NCBI GenBank assembly: GCA_018268835.1
Contig: JAFDVU010000018.1
Span: 1-57,523 of the forward strand
DNA: 57,523 bases
Origin: Acidobacteriota bacterium
GTDB taxonomy: Bacteria > Acidobacteriota > Terriglobia > Bryobacterales > Bryobacteraceae
Reading direction: 5' to 3'
Every line of letters begins with the position of its first letter. The first letter of the stretch is position 1. Shown one piece after another: positions 51,884 through 57,523 of this stretch. Under the pieces are notes generated by a model that ran no database searches, was not told where the DNA came from, and saw only the letters and a program-made list of their open reading frames with translations. The position numbers and the translations under genes are program-made.

Positions 51884-52513
51884 GTGAGGGGATTCGGACG
51901 CTTTCTGGCCGGTGGGTTGATGCTCGCCGGCGCCGCAGTCGCGGGGACCACAACCATCGATTACATCACGCCGTTCACCAGCAGCAACGGCCTGAGCGTC
52001 AATAACGCCAGCCAGGCGGGACAGACCATCACGGTCCCGACCGGCGTATACCAACTGACCGGTTTCTCGCTGGTCTTCTACGATGCCAGCGGATCGGCGC
52101 TGACCGGCGAAGTACAGAAGTGGAACACCAACACCAGCGCGTGGGATGCGCCGGTCTTCACCAGTTCACCGCTGGCGGCTCCGGGGACGTCGCAGGTGTT
52201 CGGTTCCTATTACGCGTGGACTTTCAATAGCGCGGTGGCCGTGAACGCGGGTGACCTGCTCCTGCTGAGCCTCAACGGAGCGGGATTCTCGGGCAATCTG
52301 GGCTGGTTTGGATACCCGGGCAACGTCTATTCCGGCGGAAATATCCTGGTGAACCAGGGTACGGGGCTGGGATCGATATTTAACGTTGGAGAAGACATGG
52401 CGTTCTCGGCCACGTTCGCCAATACGCCCGAACCGGGGACGATCGGCATGATCCTGGGCGGCGTCGGGCTGATCGGGCTGGCGAAAATGCGCTTCAACCG
52501 CGGGAAGTCCTAA
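51884..52513 (+). CDS. PEP-CTERM sorting-signal protein
   Basis: 209 residues from the GTG at 51884, behind GGAG at a good distance; a longer frame to 51800 has no start signal. A signal peptide (MRGFGRFLAGGLMLAGAAVAG) precedes a serine/threonine/asparagine-rich beta domain (TFSLVFYDASG-like strands, YYAWTFNSAVAVNAGDLLLLSL). The end is a PEP-CTERM tripartite signal: TPEPGT, a helix IGMILGGVGLIGLAKM and a basic tail RFNRGKS. Such proteins are cut by exosortase and placed in the envelope or exopolysaccharide. No exosortase gene is in the window. A terminator follows. Confidence 0.88.
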   Translation: MRGFGRFLAGGLMLAGAAVAGTTTIDYITPFTSSNGLSVNNASQAGQTITVPTGVYQLTGFSLVFYDASGSALTGEVQKWNTNTSAWDAPVFTSSPLAAPGTSQVFGSYYAWTFNSAVAVNAGDLLLLSLNGAGFSGNLGWFGYPGNVYSGGNILVNQGTGLGSIFNVGEDMAFSATFANTPEPGTIGMILGGVGLIGLAKMRFNRGKS

Positions 52514-52548
52514 GCGGGCGCTGCGAACACTCTGAGCGTGAATCGCGC

Positions 52549-52588
52549 GGCGGGTGCCTCCGGAGGGGGTACCCGCCGTTTTGTGTTT
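52549..52588 (+). terminator. Rho-independent terminator after the PEP-CTERM gene
   Basis: GGCGGGTGCC / GGTACCCGCC (52549-52558 with 52568-52577), a 10-bp stem with one G-T pair, followed by GTTTTGTGTTT. It starts 35 nt after the stop and separates this gene from the convergent regulator. Confidence 0.8.
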
Positions 52589-52596
52589 GCCCGTGG

Positions 52597-53277
52597 TCAG
52601 GCGCGCGGCGGCAGAGTGACGACGAGGGCGCGGGCGGGCGCGCGCGCGAGCCCGCGATATCCGTGCGGCTCGGTGGCATCGAAGTAGACGCTGTCGCCGT
52701 GTTTGAGGACGTGCTCTTCGCCTTCGAAGCGGATGCCGAGGGAGCCTTCGAGCACGAAGAGGAACTCGACGCCTTCGTGTACGTGCTCCTGAACATCCTC
52801 GGGTTTGTGCTGGGGGAACTCGGCGAGATAGGCCTGGAGTCCCTTGCCCTGGGCGGCAAAGGCGAGGCACTCGAAGAAGTAAGCGGGGGAAGGGGAGTCG
52901 GCGCGGTCGGGGAAGCGGATGCGCTCGCCGGCGCGGACGACGGCGAAGGTTTTCCGGCCGCGGCGGGCGCCGAAGAAGTGGTCGAGGCCGACATCGAAGA
53001 CCATGGCGATGCGGGCGAGGGTGGGGAGGGTAGGGACGAGTTTGCCGTTCTCCAGTTGGGAGAGCATGGAGGCGGAGAGGCCGGTGTGGCGGCCGAGGTC
53101 GACGAGGGCGATTTTCTTGCGCAGGCGCAGTGCGCGGAGCTTGTGTCCGATCTCGTAGCCGGAGAGGACGCGGTGGAGGGTCTCTTCGCTGCTTTCAGTA
53201 TTTCGCAAAGTTAAATCAGTCTCGCTAAATTCAGCGGCCTGATCTTCAATTATACTGAAGTCAAGTTTTTCTGGCAC
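52597..53277 (-). CDS. XRE-family regulator with C-terminal cupin
   Basis: 226 residues starting at GTG with AAGGA upstream. The helix-turn-helix covers about 42-100 (IGHKLRALRLRKKIALVDLGRHTGLSASMLSQLENGKLVPTLPTLARIAMVF). The cupin covers about 150-225 (VQEHVHEGVEFLFVLEGSLGIRFEGEEHVLKHGDSVYFDATEPHGYRG, with metal-type histidines and glutamate). This architecture is common in regulators of amino-acid, polyamine or osmolyte genes that sense a small ligand in the cupin. It is divergent from the sigma-factor gene 51 nt away. A polyamine link with aguA/aguB cannot be shown. Confidence 0.92.
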   Translation of the reverse strand: MPEKLDFSIIEDQAAEFSETDLTLRNTESSEETLHRVLSGYEIGHKLRALRLRKKIALVDLGRHTGLSASMLSQLENGKLVPTLPTLARIAMVFDVGLDHFFGARRGRKTFAVVRAGERIRFPDRADSPSPAYFFECLAFAAQGKGLQAYLAEFPQHKPEDVQEHVHEGVEFLFVLEGSLGIRFEGEEHVLKHGDSVYFDATEPHGYRGLARAPARALVVTLPPRA

Positions 53278-53328
53278 TTAAAAATCCTTCCGAAGACTGA
53301 TAGTTTGGACTCAGGAGGGAAACGAAAA

Positions 53329-53928
53329 GTGCAAAATATCAGCGATGCGGAGCTGGTGAACCTGGCGCAGCAGGGCAGCGAAGCGGCATTTGGCGAGCTG
53401 GTGCGGCGGCACAACCGGGCGATGCTGCAGACGGCGCTGTCGATACTGCACAACCGGGAAGAGGCGGAGGACGAGGTGCAGAACGCGTGGTGGAAGGGGT
53501 GGCGGAACATCGGGCGGTTCGAAGGGGAGGCGCGGTTCACGACGTGGATGACGCGGATTGTGATGAACCAGTGCCTGATGCGGCTGCGGCACGAGCGGCG
53601 CGCGCGGCTGGTTTATCTGGACGAGCCGGTGGAGGGGGAGGGTCGTCCGACGGTGGAGTTGCGGGATGGGGGCGAGGGCGCGGAAGCGGATTTGGGGCGG
53701 CGGGAAGTAGGGGAGTTGGTGCGGCGGGAGATTTCGCGGATTCCGCCGCTGTTGAGGAACGCGCTGGTATTGCGGGACGTGAACCAGATGCCGATGCCGG
53801 AGGTGGCGGGGGAGTTGGGGATCTCGCTGGCGGCGGCGAAGTCGCGGCTTTTGCGGGCGCGGCAGGAGTTGCGGGGGCGGATGGAGAAGTATTGCGGGGC
53901 GATGGGGCCGGCGACGCTGACGGCGTGA
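53329..53928 (+). CDS. ECF-type RNA polymerase sigma factor
   Basis: 199 residues from the GTG at 53329, which is preceded by AGGAGG; the TTG at 53305 lies before this site and is less likely. Region 2 is AELVNLAQQGSEAAFGELVRRHNRAMLQTALSILHNREEAEDEVQNAWWKGWRNIGRFEGEARFTTWMTRIVMN. Region 4 is RIPPLLRNALVLRDVNQMPMPEVAGELGISLAAAKSRLLRARQELR. It lacks a recognisable anti-sigma gene next to it; a tRNA gene follows 30 nt after the stop. The DNA is unusually G-rich on the coding strand. Its target promoters are unknown. Confidence 0.93.
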   Translation: MQNISDAELVNLAQQGSEAAFGELVRRHNRAMLQTALSILHNREEAEDEVQNAWWKGWRNIGRFEGEARFTTWMTRIVMNQCLMRLRHERRARLVYLDEPVEGEGRPTVELRDGGEGAEADLGRREVGELVRREISRIPPLLRNALVLRDVNQMPMPEVAGELGISLAAAKSRLLRARQELRGRMEKYCGAMGPATLTA

Positions 53929-53958
53929 GGATTCTGCTATAGTGGTAGTTCCCACCGT

Positions 53959-54033
53959 GGCGCTATCGTCTAACGGTTAGGACGGAGCCCTCTCAAGGCT
54001 TAAATACGGGTTCGATTCCCGTTAGCGCTACCA
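53959..54033 (+). tRNA. tRNA-Glu (anticodon CTC)
   Basis: The 75-nt cloverleaf includes encoded CCA. Acceptor GGCGCTA pairs with TAGCGCT (one G-T). The anticodon stem GAGCC/GGCTT holds the loop CTCTCAA with anticodon CTC at 53992-53994. The T-arm ACGGG-TTCGATT-CCCGT is standard. Its 3' end is duplicated 1.9 kb downstream, marking an integration site. Confidence 0.95.
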
Positions 54034-54034
54034 A
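54008..54034 (+). repeat. attL-type site (tRNA 3' end copy)
   Basis: 27 nt from the T-arm to CCAA; matches 55934-55960 at 26 of 27 positions in the same orientation. Integrases of many islands use exactly this part of a tRNA gene. Confidence 0.8.
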
Positions 54035-54079
54035 CCACTCCATTCAATCCAGACAGGTTAGCTCAGAAATGCCCTCGGG

Positions 54080-54111
54080 CTTGCTACCATTTGCTACCAC
54101 GGCGCAGAAAC
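54080..54111 (+). repeat. Paired TGCTACCA repeat, left copy
   Basis: CTTGCTACCATTTGCTACCA followed by CGGCGCAGAAAC; it resembles 55812-55843 at about 28 of 32 positions, same orientation. TGCTACCA occurs twice in each copy, like arm-type binding sites of tyrosine recombinases. Nothing else recognisable lies between the tRNA and the recombinase fragment. Confidence 0.5.
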
Positions 54112-54264
54112 GTGGAAAACGTGGCCTGTTTCGGGCCGATCAGGACAGGTTTTGCCACGTTTCCGGCTTCGCTCTGACTGAGCCACCATCGGCCGGTTAA
54201 TAGCCAATTGCGCGGGTTTGGCGTAAGCACCCGGCGACGGTGGGCCAAAACCTGTCACAATTCC

Positions 54265-54639
54265 TGAAACCTGGTGAGCGTTGCGGACTCCTGGGATACC
54301 CGACCCGCAGCCGGCCGCCTGGTGCTCAATATCATGGTGTCGGTTTCTCAGTCGGAGCGCGAAGCCATCGGAGAGCGCACGCGGGATGCGATGCACCACA
54401 AGCGGGCGAACGGTGAGCGGGTGGGAACCGTTCCCTTCGGGTGTCGCGCGGCCGTAGACGGTGTGCATGTCGAGGCGGAGCCGGCGGAGCAAGCCACCCT
54501 GGGCCGGATTCGAGAAATGAAGGCGGCGGGTTCCAGTCTTCGGGAAATCGCGGCGGAGTTGAATCGGCAGGGGCTCACAACCCGGCGCGGTACCGCGTGG
54601 CGGTTTCAGTACGTGGCACAAGCGCTCCGGGCAGCATGA
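54265..54639 (+). pseudogene. Serine recombinase (resolvase) fragment, catalytic domain missing
   Basis: The frame reads VSVADSWDTRPAAGRLVLNIMVSVSQSEREAIGERTRDAMHHKR, the end of a resolvase catalytic domain and its long helix. Then come a recombinase-type helix-turn-helix region (VPFGCRAAVDG, EQATLGRIREMKAAGSSLREIAAELNRQGLTTRRGTAWRFQYVAQAL). The first ~100 residues with the catalytic serine are gone; a TGA stands just upstream in the same frame. It lies inside the tRNA-bounded element and probably cannot recombine DNA. Confidence 0.7.
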
Positions 54640-54678
54640 TTGGTACATTGCCTTCGACCAAGGGGCCTGTTAGTCTAC

Positions 54679-55011
54679 ATGGTCGTGCTCGTCCGAATGA
54701 AGTCCGATATCCAGCCAAGCTGCCCCTTCCACTGTGGATCTGGAATGACACCCGTGGAAATCGGCGGCACCATTGATAGGCTCCCGTATTCAATCCGAGC
54801 TTTCGCTTGCCCAGGATGCCCCGTGCTTTACAATATCACTCACGGATATTTCGAACTAATCCACGGGCGAATCTCGTCCCTCGTCGCGCTTCGCAGACCT
54901 TGCCCGAACGACGAATTACCGATGTTCTTAGAAGCGACGGATTCCAGCGGCAGCGCAGGAAGGATGTATCGGTGTGCGCAGTTCGGCTGCGAGGCCACAC
55001 GCACGGACTAA
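54679..55011 (+). CDS. Putative zinc-ribbon protein of unknown function
   Basis: 110 residues from the ATG at 54679 (an ATG at 54697 is possible). Four cysteine groups are spaced like two zinc ribbons: CPFHCG, FACPGCPVLYN, RRPCPNDELPMF and YRCAQFGCEATRTD. No family is recognised. It is inside the tRNA-Glu element, where another cysteine-rich short gene lies 0.6 kb further on. Base composition is less GC-rich than the chromosome around it, fitting foreign origin. Confidence 0.5.
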   Translation: MVVLVRMKSDIQPSCPFHCGSGMTPVEIGGTIDRLPYSIRAFACPGCPVLYNITHGYFELIHGRISSLVALRRPCPNDELPMFLEATDSSGSAGRMYRCAQFGCEATRTD

Positions 55012-55040
55012 GCATTTTCCGACCAAAGGAAGAGGTTTCA

Positions 55041-55496
55041 ATGCAACAGAACATGTGGAGAATCGCAAGAATCCTCACGGTCGTAGCATTGGCGTCACTA
55101 GGCGCGATGGCAGCGGACACGCCCGGAGCGCTAAAGAGGTATCTTCAGCCTGCAGGGATAACGAAGTTGGACTGGGTTCTATTGAAAGCGGAGGTAGAAA
55201 GCTTCACAGGAGACATTCGGTGGGATAAGAATAACGTGGTCCGATCAGTGTCCCTGTATGCAGCCAGAGGCGGACTTGTGGGCATGACCTTCGTGATTGA
55301 CAAGGAGCGCTACATCGCGGTGTCTGACGAGACCGCGCGAAAGACGTTCGCCGATGTCGTCATCGGCGCTGCGAACATCCTTGAAACTTCTATTCCCGAA
55401 GTGAAGGACGGAGAAAACGTCTATGCCGATTTCGTGGCGGTAGGCGGCGGCATTGTTGGAGAGTATGCCAACGGGAGGGTGACACTCAAGAAATGA
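55041..55496 (+). CDS. Secreted protein of unknown function (island cargo)
   Basis: 151 residues from the ATG at 55041, with AGAGG five nt upstream. A signal peptide (MQQNMWRIARILTVVALASLGAMAADTPG) leads into a mixed alpha/beta domain (GITKLDWVLLKAEVESF, VSLYAARGGLVGMTFVIDKERYIAVSDETARKTFADVVIGAANIL, VYADFVAVGGGIVGEYANGRVTL). I recognise no family. The codon use is more A/T-rich than in the core genes. It is the longest intact frame between the two tRNA 3'-end copies. Confidence 0.65.
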   Translation: MQQNMWRIARILTVVALASLGAMAADTPGALKRYLQPAGITKLDWVLLKAEVESFTGDIRWDKNNVVRSVSLYAARGGLVGMTFVIDKERYIAVSDETARKTFADVVIGAANILETSIPEVKDGENVYADFVAVGGGIVGEYANGRVTLKK

Positions 55497-55634
55497 GGCT
55501 ATCCTGCCCAACGGTCCGGAGTAGACTGAGCACCCGCTGGGGTTGAGGCCCCCCGCGCCCCTTGACCCGCGCGGTGCTTTTGGTTTTCTGGCACCCCTTA
55601 GCGTGTTTTCGCCCTCGGTGTCGAATACCAGGGT

Positions 55635-55886
55635 ATGACAATTACGTTCATTCCTCTGTGTCCCGAGAGCGGACCGTGCCCACGATGCGGTAGGCCCGCG
55701 ACGTTCCAGGTGCTCGATTTCGACCGCCGCATGATCGGCGTCACGTGCTCCGGCAACTGCGGAAGATTCGCCATTTCGAAGCTCTGGTTTGACGATGCCC
55801 GCGGTTCCGACCTTGCTACCATCTGCTACCACGGTGCGGGAACAAGGCATAATTGGGCATCAGGAATGCCCGAACCGACCTATTAG
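55635..55886 (+). CDS. Putative cysteine-rich (zinc-binding) small protein
   Basis: 83 residues: MTITFIPLCPESGPCPRCGRPATFQVLDFDRRMIGVTCSGNCGRFAISKLW. The CPRCG and CSGNCG pairs could form one zinc ribbon. The end of the frame runs across the right TGCTACCA repeat, so the last ~25 residues may not be authentic coding. No family is recognised. There is no clear ribosome site. Confidence 0.4.
   Translation: MTITFIPLCPESGPCPRCGRPATFQVLDFDRRMIGVTCSGNCGRFAISKLWFDDARGSDLATICYHGAGTRHNWASGMPEPTY
55812..55843 (+). repeat. Paired TGCTACCA repeat, right copy
   Basis: CTTGCTACCATCTGCTACCA then CGGTGCGGGAAC, the counterpart of 54080-54111, about 90 nt before the right tRNA-end copy. Confidence 0.5.
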
Positions 55887-55933
55887 AATCAATCGGTTGG
55901 CATCTGATAGCATCGGGCGATACCCCCGGAATA

Positions 55934-55960
55934 GGGTTCGATGCCCGTTAGCGCTACCAA
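55934..55960 (+). repeat. attR-type site (second copy of the tRNA-Glu 3' end)
   Basis: GGGTTCGATGCCCGTTAGCG followed by CTACCAA: 26 of 27 positions equal to the tRNA 3' end at 54008-54034. No cloverleaf surrounds it, so it is a partial duplicate. It bounds the right side of the element. Confidence 0.8.
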
Positions 55961-56107
55961 TTCCTCAAACACTTACAGACAAAGACAATCGGCGACCACG
56001 GATTCCAGCCGTCCAGCTTCCGAGTAGCGCCATCAGCCCATGCAGGAAGATCATGTCACCAGGCTCGGCCACATGAGCGGGGTAGTCGCCGACCGTGCAT
56101 CCGCTCG

Positions 56108-56626
56108 CTACCGAAAATCTTCCACCATGACAAGATCGCCTGCGTGCTGTTCCACTGTAAACAGCAGCGACTGACCGTCGGGGGAAATGGTCATGACATT
56201 GCCAAGCCGGCCTTCGATGCGGGCAATCACTTCCGTCAGCCTGCCGGCGAACGAATAGACGCTGATTTCGAACCATCGCGACGGATCGTCTGATGACATG
56301 AAATCGATCCCGTCCCTCCCAACCGCGAAATTCCTCGGCAATCGCAGGGACCGGATCCCATTGCCGAGCAGAACCTCCTCTCCTCCGTCGACCGGCACAC
56401 GATAGATCGGGCCGGACATGACAAGGCTGTTGTAGTAGAGGAAGTGGCCGTCGGCCGACTCGATCCCGCCAAAGCCGCCGTTTCTAGTAACCTGAATCGC
56501 CGGCGCAGATCCGTCCGCACGCATTTTCCACGTCTGGAACGTACCAGTGCGATCGGACGCGAAATAAACCCACCTGCCGTCGTGCGACCAACTCGGCAGA
56601 ATGTCACGGGCCGGATCTTTGGTCAA
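56108..56626 (-). pseudogene. C-terminal fragment of a WD40/TolB-like propeller protein
   Basis: 172 codons read LPSWSHDGRWVYFASDRTGTFQTWKMRADGSAPAIQVTRNGGFGGIESADGHFLYYN and further PD40-like repeats, ending VEQHAGDLVMVEDFR. This matches the last third of large acidobacterial regulators with an N-terminal winged helix and a TolB-like propeller. The frame stays open upstream to a TAA near 56719 but without a start codon or further propeller repeats, so most of the gene is missing. It lies just outside the tRNA-bounded element. Confidence 0.6.
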
Positions 56627-56957
56627 GCCGCATTGCGCACGCGATCGCGGATGTGGCTCTCGCGCGATCAGAGCATCTGTCTCGGCCGCGCCATCGAGGG
56701 AGCCCAGGAAACCTTAAGGGGCGTGCGCCAGTCCGGTATAAGCCTCAACCACCTTCGCGGAAGGGATCGTCACCGAGAGGCCAGAACCGCGGTGGGGATC
56801 CACCGGATGCGCGAACGGGACGAGCATCCCGTTCGCGACCGGATGCAGCGTCAGCCACGGTGGTCACATTAACCGCAACGGCTACTTCCCCTGGAGGATT
56901 GCGAATCGAATTCACAATCGGCTAGGCTGCTCAAAGAGTCCCCCGAGACGGCTACCG

Positions 56958-57164
56958 ATGCTTGAGATGCACAGGGCGTTGCAGTTCAGCGATCTGGAGA
57001 CCCGGCTCTTCCTCGACGCAATCATTGCGCACATGGCCTTCATTGACGCCGAGGACCTTAGGTCAAGGATCGAAGCGCACGCGAAGTTCGTCGAGGCGAT
57101 CAAAATCCTGAATTGCGTCCTGTGCGAACCTGCCTGCGCCAAACACGTGGATTACAAAAGATAA
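56958..57164 (+). CDS. Short ORF, unknown, possibly a remnant
   Basis: 68 residues: LEMHRALQFSDLETRLFLDAIIAHMAFIDAEDLRSRIEAHAKFVEAIKILNCVL, a plausible helical sequence with two closing cysteines. No family is recognised and no ribosome site is obvious. It sits in decayed DNA, so it may be part of a broken gene. Confidence 0.25.
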   Translation: MLEMHRALQFSDLETRLFLDAIIAHMAFIDAEDLRSRIEAHAKFVEAIKILNCVLCEPACAKHVDYKR

Positions 57165-57523
57165 CGGACGGCTGCTGTCCGTATGCTCTCTGAAACCAGG
57201 CTGCCGATTCTGGTAAAATCCGGCTGAGAACTCGGCACGCACGCAAGGTTCATGTCCGTCCTCTCAAGATCGGATGTTTCCTCGAGCAGCCGGGTTCTCA
57301 ATGCTCACCGTGGTCCAGCGGGCGAACGCCGTAGAGGCCTCCGCAGCTGCTCGAGCCCGGTTGTCGAGTCCCTCCACAGTCCGAGAGTGCTCCGCGCGAG
57401 TCCGAGTAGTCATAGAACCATAACCGTCTCGCACACGGTAATCACCGGATTGCGAGTTGTTGCCACCGCTGCCACACTTAGGTCGCCCAATAACCAGGAC
57501 TAAGAAGTCCTGTAATCCAGGTT
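57165..57523. other. Right end of the window without recognisable genes
   Basis: Short open frames here are serine/arginine-rich and look like chance translations. I see no RNA gene, repeat or mobile-element end. Together with the fragments before it, this looks like a decayed, gene-poor margin of the insertion region. Confidence 0.4.

Noticed and set aside
57252..57503. 83-residue ORF at the right end
   Set aside because: Serine/arginine-rich with no domain, start signal or helix pattern; it looks like a chance frame.
55961..57523. A second tRNA gene at the right att copy
   Set aside because: The sequence before 55934 cannot form acceptor, D and anticodon arms, so only the 3' end is duplicated.

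Overview
The window reads as a chromosomal segment of a GC-rich acidobacterium close to Candidatus Solibacter / Bryobacter. Three family-level markers support this. Two genes encode the large 'acidobacterial duplicated orphan permease' (ADOP) type of MacB-like ABC permease, one of them coupled to a PadR regulator. An NHL-repeat protein ends in the Solibacter-type C-terminal domain (TNAASNLPGPIAPGEIVTLYG region). A PEP-CTERM protein and many secreted glycoside hydrolases fit a soil polymer degrader. Species cannot be fixed from sequence alone.

Layout. 0-5 kb: an arylsulfotransferase-like protein, a kumamolisin (S53) peptidase translationally coupled to a free-standing pro-kumamolisin domain, and a LacI regulator that follows a GH127 enzyme. 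7-13 kb: a frameshifted membrane-protein remnant, PadR-ADOP, a DUF5060/DUF4038 glycoside hydrolase, and decayed PIN and HicA toxin fragments. 13-17 kb: tilS-ftsH-HAD hydrolase. 17-26 kb: a small secreted protein with its own promoter and terminator, a GH5-like hydrolase, a di-haem peroxidase pair, a pterin operon (two 6-pyruvoyl-tetrahydropterin-synthase homologues then folE), a TlpA/thioredoxin cluster, a 57-residue small ORF and threonine synthase. 26-31 kb: a zinc dehydrogenase, agmatine deiminase plus N-carbamoylputrescine amidase (agmatine to putrescine), and a second HAD hydrolase. 30-45 kb: NHL protein, S9 peptidase, acetate kinase convergent with phosphoketolase (a phosphoketolase bypass giving acetyl phosphate, then acetate and ATP), a second ADOP permease, alkaline phosphatase, a PIG-L deacetylase and a YVTN propeller protein. 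45-54 kb: an exact parS-like 16-mer, then a leftward operon TPR protein - MFS/glycosyltransferase fusion - malQ, a PEP-CTERM protein, an XRE-cupin regulator and an ECF sigma factor. 54-57.5 kb: tRNA-Glu(CTC) with a 1.9-kb element between two copies of the tRNA 3' end, followed by decayed DNA.

The most unusual signals are non-coding. (1) A dispersed palindromic repeat family begins TAGCG, has a covarying palindrome and a conserved CTTTGGATCGAACCG tail. Its TAG is the stop codon of several upstream genes, and a related element forms the in-frame junction of the MFS-glycosyltransferase fusion. (2) An exact parS consensus lies between convergent genes. (3) A tRNA-Glu-bounded mini-island has no intact integrase. 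(4) The phosphoketolase leader is duplicated, bracketing an ADOP gene, and joined to a piece of a deacetylase gene. (5) A -10-like hexamer recurs 5-12 nt before the start codon of many genes, suggesting leaderless transcription. Among proteins, the stand-alone S53 propeptide and the tandem pterin synthases, one lacking the catalytic cysteine, deserve attention.

All functional calls come from reading motifs and family resemblance by eye; no database search was run.
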